The notes under the pieces are model-generated. The model was not told where the DNA came from and made no database searches. It saw only the letters and a list, made by a program, of their open reading frames with translations. A stretch of DNA of 64,000 nt, from NCBI GenBank assembly GCA_001692895.1, contig KV748206.1, forward strand, positions 1,002,662-1,066,661. Direction: 5' to 3'. This stretch comes from Cenococcum geophilum 1.58. Lineage: Eukaryota > Ascomycota > Dothideomycetes > Gloniales > Gloniaceae. How positions within the stretch are numbered: the stretch's first letter is position 1; each line of letters opens with the position of its first letter. Made by a program: the position numbers and the translations under genes. Below, piece by piece: positions 33,894 through 48,049 of the stretch.

Positions 33894-34311
33894 TATTACG
33901 AACGCTTTAAGTACAATATTATAACTACTTGGAGAAGAGTTAGAAGAAGCTAGTTGGTTAATATAAGCACGGTTTAGAATAGAGCTAATAGAACTATATA
34001 ACGAGAATAGTAAGCGGGTTATATAATATTGCACGTAGTATACGCGATATATAAACGAGACGTACGTATAATATATACAACACGTACCTTATATATAAGG
34101 AAGATTTCCTAGGAGTACGGTTATATATTTAAGGACCTTTAATCCCTACCTAGATAGTTCCTTCCTTATAGTAATTCTTAGAATATAATTAGAGTTAATC
34201 TATTAGGCAACTACTCTACCAGTTATTATTACGTTGTTGACTTCCTATATTACCTATATACCCAGCCTATTAACGAGCCTACTGTAGTTCCTACTATAAG
34301 GTTCCGTTATA
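33894..34311 (+). repeat. Element C 5' LTR
   Basis: This 418-bp G1 LTR begins TATTACGAACGC. The same G to A at ACGAACGC is found in its partner LTR at 49756. Confidence 0.9.
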
Positions 34312-34350
34312 TAATTACTACTAAGGTTATAGTATTAGAAGTTAAACAAT

Positions 34351-37090
34351 ATGCTACTAAAAGTAGCTACTATAACGCCGTTAATAGTAGCAACTACTTT
34401 AAGGATAAGTGGAGATATAAGTATACAAGATACTAACTCACAACTAGTTACGGTTAGATAGTTACAGGAAATAGTTAATTAGTTAAACGAAAACAACTAA
34501 CTACTTAAGGAAAGACTTAATGGAATTAGAGTAGTAAAGGTTAAGTTACCTTTAATTAAACGATTCTTAGGAGAGAGATTAAAGCTTAAAGGATTCCTTA
34601 CGCAAATGTATTTTAAAGTTATATAAGAAGGGGCTAAGTTAGCCACGTTAATAGATTAAATAGCCTACATAGGACTGTTCTTAACAGGAAAGGCGCTTAA
34701 ATGGTTTAAACCCTACTTAACGGAAATATAGGCTAATAGAATAACTACTACCAATTAAGATATACGGTTTATATTTTCTAGCTAGGTAGGATTCGCGGAG
34801 CAATTAATATAGATATTTAGGGACCTAGAAGCAACAGTTATAGTAAAAAAAAAAAGCTTTAGAACCTAATACAGCGAACTTTAATAATTAAGTATATAAC
34901 ATAGTTTTAAATACTTACTATATAGGTCGAATAGAACGATAGGGCGCTTATAGTATAGTATAAATAGAGACTTAAGGCTAAAGTCTAGGACGTAATTATT
35001 CTAATAAAAGATGCGGATACCCTTAGGGAATTAATAGATTAAGTAATTAAGATTAATAATAGGATCTTTTAAAGGGAACAGGCTAAGAGAGGCTAGGATA
35101 GAGTTCTATAGTTATATAAGGCGTAGAGTATATAATAACCAAAGCTAAATTAGAAACTATAGTACGGCGCAGAGCTAATAAACCTAAGTGGTATTAAAGA
35201 AACCTAAAGGAAATAGGGAAAGCAACTATAAAAACCTAGAAGTTAAGGATTAAGTAATTATAGGACTAAGGAGCATAGGCTAAACTAAGGATTTTAATAG
35301 CAGAAGACGTTTAAGCGGACTTTATAGTAAAAGCAATGGTTTAAAAATAGAGCTTATATAAATTGCGGAAAACAGAGTTATTTTACTAAAGACTATAAAA
35401 GTAGTTAGAGTTACTATATAGTAAAGGGAACTAGACTAATAGTATATAATATATACGTATAAAGGGATAATAGTGTACTATAAGGAATAAAAGAATATTT
35501 AATTAAAAGTTTTGCGTTTTGTTATAATAACGTATACTAAATTTATAAAGACGCCAAGTATAGTATAAGCTATTGGCTATAAGAGTTAGAGTTAAGAGGA
35601 CTTAAAGAAACTAAAGAGTTAGATAAAGAATAAGATTAACTCTATAAGCTAGATTAAGATATTATAGTAATATACGGATAAAGATTAGCAACAATAATAA
35701 TAGAGATAGAGTACTTATTAATTAATAGCGATAAGGATAAAAAAGGAACTAACTAGGGGTATTTAAACCTTAATAACGTAATAGAAGTAGAGACTAAAAC
35801 CGCTATAAAGTAAAGTTTAGTAACGGGTATTATAACACTATTAGATATAGTATTTATTACTTTATAAAACGGAAGGAGCAGTATTTAAAGATAATTAAGT
35901 AAGTAGACAACTGCTAGTGCTAGCTTACCACTTAATAAAGGTAAAATGCTAAAGGTTTAAGATTCTTAAGACAAGATAAGAGATAATTAAGATTCTTAAA
36001 ACGAGATAAGATATGCTCAGGGACCCACAATAGACAATAACTAATAGAGTAGAGTAATAGCTTAGTTTAGTAATATATAAATAAGCTTAGGACAAAGTTT
36101 CCTAAAGGCATAAGACTCTTAAGACGAGATAAGTAAAATTTAAGACTTTTAAAACAAGATAAGAATACTAGTAAAGCCTAGTTAGACTAAGGCTAGAGTA
36201 TAGCTTAAGAAAGAAGTAAGCTTAGGATTAAAGAATCTAAGGGACTAAGAATTTAGAGTATAAATAAAGACACCTATAAGTAAGAGGTAAGAGGCTTCTT
36301 TATAGATTAGAGAATCTATAGCGTAAATAGTAATTAGATTAGGAGATAAATATATAAACCTAAAAGACTTACTAGTAGAATATAGCGTTTAAACTAAAAA
36401 TAAAAAAGCTAATACCATAATTAAGAAGTAAGAAAACTTTAAGGATTTAATTACGAGACGTAAATAATAAGAAACTATAAACGAATTTAGAGCACAAATC
36501 CTTATATAGGAAGAATAGAAACTAGATATAGGATTTAGTATACTAGGTTATATATAAGATAGAGCACTAATATAAAAAATCACTAATAGGCCAAAAGTAG
36601 GCACGCTAAGAGCTAAGTGGCTTACTAAACTAAAAAATAAAGAGGATCTAGGAATTCTAACTAGGTTTAAGGAATAGTATATAAAAGGCTATTACAATGC
36701 AGTAATAAGAAGATACTTTCTTACAGATAGGCCGTATATACTTTAGTAGCTGTACTAAAAGTGGTATAGACAAAGACATAATAATAAGTAGGAAGATTTC
36801 TATATATAGTTAGATAAGAGAGTTATTTAAAACCACCTAATAACGGAAAAAGTAATAAATTATATTAAGGGAGCCTTAATTATAATATCTAAGGATCTAG
36901 AGGAATAATTAAAGGACTAAAGGAGCGAGAGATATATCTTTATACCTATAAACAAAGTCATAATATTTAAAATAGCGCGATAAAGGTTTAAACTTAAAGA
37001 TAAGGATGAGTTAAAAGTTAACCTAAAGCACCTAGCGCACCATACGCTATTATAGATTGTATGTGTGGATAATATATGCAAAATACACAA
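34351..37090 (+). pseudogene. Element C gag and pre-protease region
   Basis: An ATG at 34351 (MLLKVATI...) corresponds to the B gag start. The capsid part VKLPLIKRFLGERLKLKGFL is near 34540. The zinc knuckle (about 35350-35400) again has Tyr at ligand positions. DSQ-type repeats lie at about 35955-36165 and the basic segment at about 36680-36960. Stops are TAG/TAA throughout. Confidence 0.75.
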
Positions 37091-37493
37091 AAATCTAAAT
37101 AAAAAAAAGAATTAGAAATACCCTATAAGGATATATTAGGCGCTAGATAAGCAATAGTATAAAAATGCTGAGTATATACACGGCTGGCATCTAGTAGAAG
37201 TTTAAGAGTTAGGAGACTTAATACTTTAATTAGAAAGATTCCTTACGGAAAAATACTTAGACGGATAATAGTAGTGGGAATACCTAGAAAATACGTATCT
37301 ATAGTATATTAAGGATAAAAAGCGAATAAAGTATTAGCTAAAAAATAAGTTAAGTATAATAGGATCTAATAGCTAATAGTTAGGAAAAGTAGAGGCTTAC
37401 GGGACTAAAGGGAGCTAGTAGTAGAGCCTTAAACCATTAAAGGAATTTAAGGACAGTACCTAAATTTATAAATTAAATAGCAAGATTAACAGT

Positions 37494-38755
37494 TTAAAGC
37501 ATTAGTAGATAGTGGGGTAATAAGAAACTATATTTTACTAGTAATAGTTAAAAAAAAATAGGGCTATCGTATAGATAAAAGGAGCACCCTTATTTATTAG
37601 TTATAATTTTAGGAGATCTAATAGCCTATAGAGGAGGCATTATTAATCTCAAAATAAGACCTATTTAGATAACTATCAAAGGAAAATAAGTTAAGATGTC
37701 TTTTAATATATTACTATTAGGAAATAATAAGGCAGTATTAAGAATACCTTAGTTATAAGAATATAATCTAAGAATTAATTAGATTATAGGCTAGGTTAAT
37801 ATTAGAGATACTTAACGCCGTAAGATGTAATAACAAGCTAAGATAGTATAGTACTAAGTAAGGGCAACCTATAAAGAAATAGAAAAAGGACTAAGTTATA
37901 TACTAAAGAGATACCGTAAATATAGTAAGAAACTATAGTTACTAGAAAGTAAAAAGCTGTTAGAGTATATAGTATAGGACTATAAAATAGAATTAAAACT
38001 AGAAATAAGTTTAAGGTTCTTTCTAATTTATAAGCTTACTAAAGAAGAAGGGAGAGTACTAAAAGAGTTTATCTAGGAGAACTTATAAAAGGGATATATT
38101 AGACTATTATAGTTATTAGCGGGATATCTAGTACTATTCGTACTAAAAAAAAAGGAAAACTTAGACTATATATTAACTATAAATAGTTAAACAGCATTAC
38201 TAGAAAGGATAGGTATCTTTTACCCTTAATTAGCGAAATCTAAGATAGGATCGGTAATGCGTAAATCTTTATAAAGATAGATCTAAGATAGGCGTACTAT
38301 TAGATTAAAATTAAGGAAGGTAATAAATAGAAAGCAGCCTTTAGGTTAAAGGAAGGACTATATAAGCTATTAGTAATACAGTTTTGGCTTATAAACGCAC
38401 TAGTAACGTTTTAGAAATGTATTAACAATGTATTAAGGGAATACTTAAATGAATTTGTTATAGTATACCTTAATAATAATATTATCTACTTAATAAGTAA
38501 GAAAGAACACAAAGAACACATTAAATAGGTCTTAGAGAGACTATAAGAAAAACAGATACTAATAGTAATTAAAAAATACAAGTTCTTTACTAGGAAGATA
38601 GATTTTATTAGATTTATTATTAAACTAGGCTAACTTAGTATAGATCTAAAGAAGATTAAGGCTATAGTAAATTAGTAAGAACTAGAGAATATTACGCAGT
38701 TAAGGTCGTTTTTAGGGGTTTGTAATTACTGTAAAAGGTTTATAGCTTAATAGTT
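37494..38755 (+). pseudogene. Element C protease and RT
   Basis: The protease (KALVDSGVI) is at about 37494. RT starts at about 37990 and its active site at about 38460 reads VYLNNNIIYL, so the YLDD Asp residues are Asn. The frame ends at 38755 in the target repeat TAGTT of Copia-2. Confidence 0.8.
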
Positions 38756-38928
38756 TGTCGGGAATGAGGCAAGCGGTCATCACGTGTCGTTACGTGTCGC
38801 CGCGGCACTAGCGTGATGAGGAACCTTAGGTTCCTCACCTACCCCCTAATTCTAAACAATAAGCTTTATAACTAACATTCACTATGTCTACTTAAGTAGC
38901 ATTAGTGAGTTACCCTGTGACACTAACA
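38756..38928 (+). repeat. Copia-2 5' LTR
   Basis: The LTR starts TGTCGGGAATGAGGCAAGCG and ends CACTAACA. It contains a repeat of CACGTGTCG and the palindrome GGAACCTTAGGTTCC. Confidence 0.93.
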
Positions 38929-39320
38929 CTGATTAGTGGTTGAATATATAGTTAACTATAGAGCAGCTAGGTTATTGACAGAAGAGACAGTCTCGTATAG
39001 GGGTGCTATATGCGCTTATATAGAATGGATCCTGGCGATACTGTGCTACCTTAAACTTGCGGAAAACTAGTAATAGAAGGGTTACTAAGTACTAGGAGAT
39101 ACTAAGTTGCGTCTATTATATAGAACAATTACGTTTACAAAGATTTAGTTAAGTACTTTAGGTCAGAAGTGTTACTAAACCTAAGGTCCTAAGTTAACGT
39201 CCGAAACGCGTTAAACAACATCTTAAATTGCCTACCTTTGGATAGCAAACCTATGAGATCCTATAAAACCGAAAATCCTGCCTACCTTTGATGTATAACA
39301 CCTCGTCGATTCTACCTACT

Positions 39321-40770
39321 ATGGTATTAACCTATCCGAAGAAGTATGAGAAAGATATTAACCCGGAGATATAGGATAGAGCCGTAACTAACTTTATAAC
39401 CGCTAAGCAATAGGACCTAAATAGATTCTTAGTATACTGTATAGAATACTATAAAGATAGCGAATATGATAATACCGCGCTATAGTATTATATAAAGGAG
39501 GACTTTATTAGATGGATAAAGGAAATATGGGTTCCTATAAATAAAGATATTGTATAGGACTTCCGTAACTTCCTTTGGGAGTATAGAGTATTTGTCCCTA
39601 TAGATAGGGGTAGTATTAGGGACAATATTTAGGAATACGTTATTAATGTAAAGGAAGAGCATGAATGGACTCTATAAGAGATTAAGCACTAACTACGCAC
39701 TATAAAGAAGCTTAAATTACGATGGAACCTAAGTAATATACCACTAGAGACGCGTTCTAACTCTATCGCTCTAGGCATAAGTTCTAACATTTTATATCTA
39801 TCGCCTCTACCTCTGTCTTTAACTCCCCTGTATTAACTAGCTTAACCCGCAGCCTTAATTAATAACCCCTAATAAGCGTAAGATCCCCTTGCTTCGCAGT
39901 CTAATAACCTTTAAACTCCGCCGACTAGATTTATGTTACTATTATAGCCTGCAATGCAATATAGCCAAACACTAATTAGAGGCACCTTAAAAATGCTTAC
40001 AGAGCTTATAAAGCTCTATTTAGAATAGGAGAAGAAGTTTGGCGGAGAACTGTATAATATCCTTAATTTAAAGTTACGTATCTTCTATAACTGTTGCTAG
40101 AAGGTTAGACTAGAACCTAATTAATACTATATTACTTATTTAGTTATGCTTAAGGGCCGAGCTAGTACCTTCTATTATGATCGTTTGGTAGGAAAAGGAT
40201 ATGATTTTAACTGAATAATATATAAAATAAGATGCTACTTTAAAATAGAGGAGAATAAGCAGCAGTATATATTAGAGTGGAGAGAGACTACCTTTTTAAG
40301 AATTATTGCTATAAACCTAGGTGCCTCTTAACTTGATTGTCTTTAAAAGCTCTTTAATTAACTTTAGATAATTTAGCGTGGTTTATCCAAATTATATTAA
40401 GAGGACTTTAGCCTACGTAATTAAGTTATTAGCGTATACTAAGGTGTTAAAGAATATAACCTTACTTTCTTTAACCCTGTAAGTACTTATAAAGGAGTAT
40501 ATACTTAATTAAGATCCTTTATTAGCACCGCCCTACGCTCTTAAGAAGTATAGTAATTTAATGCCTAACTTTAACCTACTTCGATCGACCCAGCTGACTA
40601 ATATAATTATAACTGGACTAATTGAATATATGGTGGTCGTGGTAGGGGATATAGTAGAGGGTATAATTAATGTTAACTATAAAGCAATTATGGAGGTCCT
40701 CGTGGAGGTTTATTTTGCAATAATTAGTAGAAGAAATACTACGTTTATAAGAAGCCAAATTGCTAGTTAA
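39321..40770 (+). pseudogene. Copia-2 gag
   Basis: An ATG at 39321 opens MVLTYPKKYEKDINPEI. The Ty1/Copia gag block TFYYDRLVGKGYDFN lies at about 40165 and LEWRETTFLRI at about 40275. TAG stops stand at Gln or Trp positions. The end of gag and any zinc knuckle are unclear. Confidence 0.75.
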
Positions 40771-40799
40771 CTAGACACCCCCTTAATAGATAAAAGGAG

Positions 40800-43700
40800 G
40801 TATATAATAAGTTTCGCTAGAGCGCACGAAACGTTAGAAACTAAGAAGTTACTATAGCCTACTTCTAAAGCTTTCTGGTTTAATATAAAGGCAAAGAAGA
40901 TCTTAAGGGTGAGATTAATGAGGCTAAATAGCTCCTTATAGATATAGAAATTGAGGACTACTTTCCTAACCAATACTTTACTAAGTATGGTAAGGTAAAT
41001 AGCGCACAAACCGTTACTGTCCTTAATGACTAATTTACGCTCTATTCTGTTATAAGGTTAGATATCTTTAATAAGCTAAAGGAAAGTTCCGCGTTCTCCT
41101 TTAATAACAGATACTTAGTGAACATCTTTTATAGTATTATGCTAGATACTAGAGCTGCAGGAGTATCTATAGTAGGAGAACCTTAAGTCCGAGCTCTTTA
41201 GCAGCTTAATAGTTCTGTTTAGATTAACTAATTAATGGCAGGCCAATATACAATTTGCTTTAGTAAGGGTACTATAATCTCTCTTAGTATAATTAAGGTC
41301 TAAACCCCGTTAGGATATATTACTTTCCACATTATTCCTATAAATACCCTATTCCTATTCTGCATCTAAGATATAGATAAATTAGGCGTTAAGCTTAACA
41401 ACCTTAAGAATATGCTTATTTAGGGAGATAATCGGGTGCCTGTTGTACGCAAGTAGGGTTACCCTTAGTTGCTCCTTTAATAGCTAGAAAGGAGCGTTGC
41501 TTAGAGTTACTTAACTAAGTTAGAGCTACGTTAACTATATCGTCGTTTTAGCTACCTATCCGTTTACTAACTGCTTAGGGTTCTTTAACGAGTAGGTTAT
41601 AAAGTTAAGGTTAAGGCAATTAAACATTTTATAAAGTACTGCTATTACTACTAAATAAACTAGAAGTCCCCTAGCCGATTTAAGTTTACCCTTAAAGACG
41701 ACTACGACTTTAACTTCTATATTATTATAGATGTTATATATCTTAGCGGTAAGCCAGTACTCTAAGTTATTAACTTCTTAACCTCCTTCTAAGCCGCACG
41801 CTTTTTAAAAGATATATTAGCTAGGAATATATAGGATACTTTTTAATTATATTAGATTAATGTCTACCTAGGACCCCCTAATTAAATCGTTCACGATATA
41901 GGAAAAAACTTCTTATCTGTGGAGTTTTAATAATAGGTAAAGGCAATAATAATTAAGGTTAAGGAAGTCCCCGTTAAGGTATATAATAGTATTAGAAAGG
42001 TAGAATAATACTATACGCTATTATGCCGCGTATATAAGATTATTTCTTTAGAACTAAAGGGTACTAGTAAAGAGCTTATCCTATAAATGGCTGTTAAGGC
42101 TATTAATGATACCGCTGGCCTAGATGGGCTCGTACCTACGTTATTAGTCTTTAGCGCCTACCCTTAAATAACTAACGATTCTCTACTATCTCCCTCCATT
42201 GTATAATGAGCTAAGGCAATTCGTAAGGCAACGAAGGAGGTATAACGTCTTTACGCTACGCGCTAGGTCAACAACGTACTAGGAATGAGAAATGGCCTAA
42301 ATACCTTAACTACGCTCGATCTGCCACTCTAATCTAAGGTACGCGTATGGCGTAAAATGGGAGGATGGTCAGGCCTATATAAACTTATTATAATTAATGG
42401 TTAGACTTATACTCTTTAGATGCCCTATAGACCTACTTAATTCCGTTTAACTGTTATTAAGCCTTACTATAAAGATAACAGTTCTAAGCCTTTATAGGAT
42501 ACCCTAGAAGATACCCTAGGAGATGCCCTAGAGAAGAACCACGATTAACGTGCCCTAGAAGGCGACTACGACCCCGATATAACTGTAGTAGATACGCCGT
42601 AACCATAACGCGGTAAAGGTCGCCTAAAGGGATTATAAAACCGCTAATACCTTGTTAATTTCGAAGAGTAACTTATTACCGCCATTAAGAATAGAGTTAA
42701 GCTATTAATGGCCTTTATAACAGCTAAAGAGAAGGCTAACTTTAAGCTCGCAAAATAGCTCTAAAAGGAAGGCCGTATTATAACTTTAGGAGCTCCTTTC
42801 TAAGCATCTGATAAGCAGGAGATTGACGGTCTTATTATAAGAGGAGTCTTTAAGTTTAAGAAGTATGACTCTGCTAAGTTTAATGGGGTTCGCATATTTA
42901 GGTTAAGAATGGTTAATAAGATTAAAGGTAAAGCTACCGATACCCTATTTAAGAAGTTAAGGCTGGTTATTTAAGGTTATAATGACGACGGTAAGGAAGT
43001 AATTCTTATGTAATCCCCTATAATTTAACGAGCTAGTTAGCGAGTTATTGTTGCGCTAGCTCCCTCCTTAATAAAGAATAGAATAGTGGTTTATTTGCGA
43101 GATATTACCTAGGCCTATACCTAATTAGAGATACGCCTTTAGCGCTTAATACTGGCATACCTTCTAGAGTAAATTCGCCACTAATATCCCGAAGATACGA
43201 TTATGGTTATGCTTAAGCCACTATATAGAATCGTAGAGGTAGGAACTTATTGGTGGGCTACTTATAGCAAGTACTATAAAGAGAAGCTTTTAATAACTAC
43301 TTCTATATTTGATCCCTGCTTCCTTATTATAGCTACAGGAACTCTATTTGGAATTGTCGGCATATAAACAGACAATATAATTATCTTAGGAGACGACTAA
43401 TTCTTAGCTCTTAAAGAAGATAAGCTAGTAAAGGTAAACCTTATAGCAAAGCCAAAGGAAAGACTTAATTTAATAACACTATTACTCTTTAATGGATGTA
43501 TTATTTCCCTAAATAAGGATTCCATTGCCCTACGCCAGAAAGGTTAAGGTAAGAAGATTAACGTTATTAACGTTAATTCTTTAAAGCAAGGATATATAGA
43601 GTAACGTGCTTACGGAGCTTATATAGCTTCTATCTGTTAACCTAAAGCTTTCTTTAATCTTTCTATTGCCGCCTAATACCAGGAACTAACTAAGGATGAT

Positions 43701-44340
43701 GTTTTTAACCTAAATAAGCGTCTTTCCTGGCAAATAAACTATCTCGATTAGGGACTACTCTATATGCCTATTAATCTTCCTACCGCTAAGCTATTTATGT
43801 TTGTTAATGGATCGTTCGTAAATAATAAAGATTTTAGCTCCTAGCTAGGATATAAGATTATTATAGCGAACGAATCTATTAGAGAGAATAACTTCACGAT
43901 CTACGGTAATCTTATTTATTGGAGCTTAACTAAGAGTAAACGCGTTACTTAAAGCGTTCTAGCGTTAGAGATATATGGAATAGTTAGTGGAGTTAATATA
44001 GCAATTGCAATTAGAACTACCCTTAAGATAATTATAGATCGACTTAAACTTCCTATTATCCCTATAATTATATACACCGACTTATATTCCCTCTACGAGT
44101 GTTTAGTTAAGCTTAGTACCATAAAGGAGAAGCGCCTTATGATTGATATTATAGCACTTTAGTAGTCCTACGAGCGTTAAGAACTCTTTAAGATCTAATA
44201 GATTAATGGCTAAGATAACCTAGTAGATGTGATGACGAAGGCAAACCTAAATAAGGCACTAGAGACGTTTATTAATATAAATACTCTATATATACGAGTT
44301 AAAGGTTAGGTTAAGAGGGAAATTTAGAGAAGTTAAGATC
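40800..44340 (+). pseudogene. Copia-2 pol: protease, integrase, RT, RNase H
   Basis: A single frame runs nearly to the 3' LTR, interrupted almost only by TAG/TAA at Gln positions. The protease is at about 41145 (MLDTRAAGVSIVGEP; G to R after D-T). The integrase core runs from about 41690 to 41930 (FYIIIDVIYLSGKPVLQV, IVHDIGKNFLSVEF). RT at about 42835-43560 includes RGVFKFKKYDSAKFNG, VNKIKGKATDTLFKK and TYWWATYSKYYKEK; its catalytic pair is near 43365 (DNIIILGDD, first motif D-D changed to D-N). RNase H at about 43795-44240 includes FVNGSFVNNKDFSS, YWSLTKSKRVT, YTDLYSLYECLVKL and VDVMTKANL. The family makes the cDNA and integrates it; this copy cannot. Confidence 0.88.
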
Positions 44341-44671
44341 TTATGGAACTTTAACCGCCAGTTAAAGTTGCCTAATTGGTTAGATTTTTACTAAGAGCGC
44401 TATACCTAATCAATTTAGGTGGCGGTGTAGAGTTCTGCTAACGCTATTTGTTAAGCTGGCTAATTAGGATTTTCTATCCCCGTGATAGAAAATTGCCATT
44501 AGCTTGGCTAAGAGCGGTAAGCGGAACTAACATCTTTGTATGAACCCGTATATCTACCTATGCTACCTCTTCCCCTTTATTTCTTCTTCTTTTTTTCCTT
44601 AGCTTTGTATCTTTATATAGTAGCAATCTATAAGTGTATATAGATGGTAACTATAAAAGAAGAGTTGCTAG

Positions 44672-44844
44672 TGTTGGGAATAAGGCAAGCGGTCGTCACG
44701 TGTCGTCACGTGTCGCCGCGGCACTAGCGTGGTAAGGAACCTTAGGTTCCTTACCTACCCCCTAATTCTAAACAATAAGCTTTATAACTAACATTTACTG
44801 TATCTACTCGAGTAGCATTGGTGAGTTACCCTGTAACACTAACA
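44672..44844 (+). repeat. Copia-2 3' LTR
   Basis: This 173-bp LTR starts TGTTGGGAATAAGGC and ends CACTAACA. A purine-rich stretch, AAAAGAAGAG, lies 7 bases upstream. Confidence 0.93.
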
Positions 44845-46259
44845 TAGTTAAAGAATATTAAGCTATTTATAAGGTTAATAAAGAAAGAAGAACCTTAGGT
44901 ATAGGGAGACGAATAAAGGAAACTATTTAAGGAGGTTAAAGAGTTATTTACTTAAGACCTAATCCTTAAAATCTACTAACTAAAGCTAGAGACAGTGGTT
45001 AAAATAAATATATTAAACGTTATACTAGGGGCGTGCTTTCTATAGAAATATAAGGATAGATAGCACCTAGTAGCATACTATAGTTGGAAGATAATACTAT
45101 TAGAACTAAACTATAACATCTATAATAAGGAGTTATTAGATATAGTTATAGCACTTTAGGAATAAAGAGTATTCTTATAAGGTATAGAAAAACTATTTAT
45201 AGTTAAAATAGATTATAAGAACCTAATAGGGTTCCTAATAATAAAAGAACCTAATTAAAGATAAGTTAAATAGGTAAAGATACTTATAGAATACTATTTT
45301 AAAATTTAGTATACTAAGGGAACAGATAATGCACGAGTAAATACTCTAAGTAGAAAGGCTAAACTATAAAATAATAAAAAGCTATTAGGGGCTTTACTAC
45401 AAAAAGACATAGACGGATTAATTAGATATAATTATCCGAAGATTGCAGTAATAAGAGAAAGCAATTAAATCTATAAATTACTAGAGAGTAATTAGATATA
45501 AAAGATCTAAGATATATAAGTAGAGAATCTAAACTCTAAGTAGTATAAGAATAAAAAAGTAATATATATGTTAAGAAACATTATAAAAGAATTTATTAAG
45601 TTATTTTATAAGGGACTAACTTAAGGATATAATGGAGCTATGGGCTTAGTATTAAGACTCTAAAAGGAATATATTATTAATAGAATCTAGGGACTAGTAA
45701 GATAGGTTATAAAGAAATATCTAAATTACTAAAAAAATAAACTAATAAGGCATAAGCTATATAGAGAGCTATAACCTATTAAAATACCGGAAAGACTATA
45801 GGAGGTTATATTATAGGACTTTATTATAAAGTTGTTAAAATTAAAAGATTCTATTACCGGATAAGATTATAATGTAATCTTAGTAATAGTAGATAAGCTA
45901 ATAAAGTGGGGATACTTTATAGTATATATAGAAGAAATCTTAGCGGAAGATGTCGCTAGAATCTATATTAAAGAAGTATTTATAAGGCATAGAGTACTAA
46001 GTAAAATTATATTAGATAGAGATTTAAGATTTATAGTAGTATTTTAGGAGGTATTCTTAGCGGAATAAGGAGTTTAAGTAGTAACTTCTACTATATATTA
46101 TCTGCAGATAGATAGTTAAACGGAAAGATTAAATTAGACACTAGAGCAGTATCTAAGACATTATATTAATTATATATAGAATAATTAGGTATTATTATTA
46201 TTACTAGTTATATAATTTGCATATAATACAACACCTTAAGAAAGAATAGGAATATTATT
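44845..46259 (+). pseudogene. Element C RNase H and integrase (5' part)
   Basis: This resumes C after Copia-2. RNase H includes NIYNKELLDIV (about 45117) and KLFIVKIDYKNLIGFLI (about 45190). The integrase core includes VILVIVDKLIKWGYFIVYIE (about 45875), ILDRDLRFI (about 46010) and TERLN (about 46120). The frame is interrupted at 46259 by the short LTR element. Confidence 0.8.
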
Positions 46260-46433
46260 TGTCTGTATAAGTAAAGGTTACGTAGTCATGTCTCTGATTA
46301 GTCATCCTTACGGTGACTTATCAGCCCCCTATTTAGGCGCCGCGATCCTTACGATCCTCTGCGAAAGATATGAATAAATTAAAGAACCTATTACCTTATA
46401 TTGCAATTACAGTACCCCTGGGTGATACCGACA
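46260..46433 (+). repeat. Short LTR element, 5' LTR
   Basis: This 174-bp repeat starts TGTCTGTATAAG and ends GATACCGACA. It includes the inverted pair CATCCTTACGG...GATCCTTACG. Confidence 0.9.
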
Positions 46434-47309
46434 CTAATTAGTTGATATCACAGATTAGCCAGGTGTTATTACGAAGAGAGGTACTACGCGATCGCTCCTA
46501 CTAAGGCCCGTCGACCACGTTGTGTTTGCTAAGGAGAACCCTTCCTATATAGGCCCTGGGAACTCAAAGAACCGACTCCTCCAAGGCTTTGTTCGGTTCG
46601 CGTCTATTACGCAAAATCTACTATAAGAGATAACACGCGATCGCTCCTATTAAGGCCCGTTAATCACGTCGCGTTTACTAACAAGAACCGACTCCTACCA
46701 AGGCTTCATTCGGTTCGCGTCCACCACACAAATCAATACCTAGTACGACCTCTTTACTAAGCGCCAGTACACCTAGCAGTGTCAGCAGCACCCCTACCTA
46801 TACCCCTACCTATACTACGACCTAAACTATAACCTATACTAGCTAATTATATTTAATATAAGAACCCAACGTCCGAACTAGGCTAACGGAATCACCCTAA
46901 CTAGCGAGACTACTGCAGAGGATATTACTAATTATATTTACTTTAAAATTAATAAGTATACTAGCTATAACTTTAAGGACAAAACCCTATGGGATTCATA
47001 CCAAGAGGACTTTGATAATTTTAAGGTATAAATATTTAAGGAAGCTGATAGGTCTATAATTAAAAGGCTTAAATAACTGCTCCGACGTAATGGAGTATGG
47101 GTCTTTAATAAAAAGAGTAAGTCAGTACTATAAGCACTGTACGACGTCGCTCACAAGGACGACCGTATAGAATGGTCAGATATAGAAATTCAGCTATATA
47201 TCAACAGCGAAGGACCCTTCAATTTGTATGCTATTAACTATTGTTTTAAATTACGCCCACTTGCCACCACCCCTAGGACACCTCAACTACCTACTGCGTC
47301 TATACCCTA

Positions 47310-47570
47310 GCAAGCTCCGTCCACACAAGCTTTGTCCGCGCAATCTCCGTCTGCGCAAGCTCTGCCTATGCAAGCCCCATCTGCATAAGCCCCGTCCACG
47401 CAAGCTCCGTCTACACAAGCTCCGCCTACACAAGCTCCGTCTGCGCAAGCTCCGCCTACACAAGCCTCATCCGCACAAGCTCCGTCCGCGCAAGCTCCGC
47501 CTACGCAAGCTCCGTCTACAAAAGCTCCGCCTACGCAAGCTCCGTCCGCACAAGCTCCGCCCGCGTAAGC
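47310..47570 (+). repeat. 15-bp minisatellite coding QAPST
   Basis: About 17 units of CAAGCTCCGTCTACG, with variation mainly at the last five bases, lie in frame with the gag-like ORF. Their antisense open frame is a by-product of the repeat. Confidence 0.88.
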
Positions 47571-48049
47571 TCCGCTAGCTTTACTCTCCCCCTTAACTAA
47601 AGCTAAGGACCTACGGCAGCCAAGCTTGTATAAACCTCCGCAACCTGCCCGGCAACAGCGCAACTCAGCTCTAGCTGTCTTAAATAACCTTCCTTCTATA
47701 ACTGAGCTCCCCTTGCCTACGAACGTCACAGCTACTTCTACAAACGTTACGGCTCCCTCTGCGAACGTCACGGTTCCCTCTACAAATATCACAGCTCCCT
47801 CTATGAATACCCCTATAACACCTTAAATACCTGTTGCATTTGTATCCTAATAGCCTGCCTAGCAGCAGCAGTACGACCCTTGGTAACCTAGCCGATAGCA
47901 GTATACCCTATTGCAATTTACCTAATAACAGCAACTAGACCTAGGAGGAGGAGGAACAACGATATATAATGCTTGGTTATTAGCCCTTCTACCTGTTTTC
48001 CCCTATGGACACCCCGGTAACACCTTGTACGCGCCTACCTGTCTCCACC

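Larger units (their letters stand above)
38756..44844 (+). mobile_element. Copia-2: full-length Ty1/Copia element
   Basis: It is 6089 bp, with 173-bp LTRs (38756-38928 and 44672-44844) and a perfect target duplication TAGTT (38751-38755 and 44845-44849) inside the pol of element C. Gag, protease, integrase, RT and RNase H occur in Copia order on the plus strand. It appears structurally complete, but RIP has added many stops. Confidence 0.95.

Noticed and set aside
47307..47792. A 161-codon minus-strand frame (DGACADGAC-type)
   Set aside because: It is antisense to the QAPST repeats of the gag-like ORF, which connects in frame to a non-repetitive domain.
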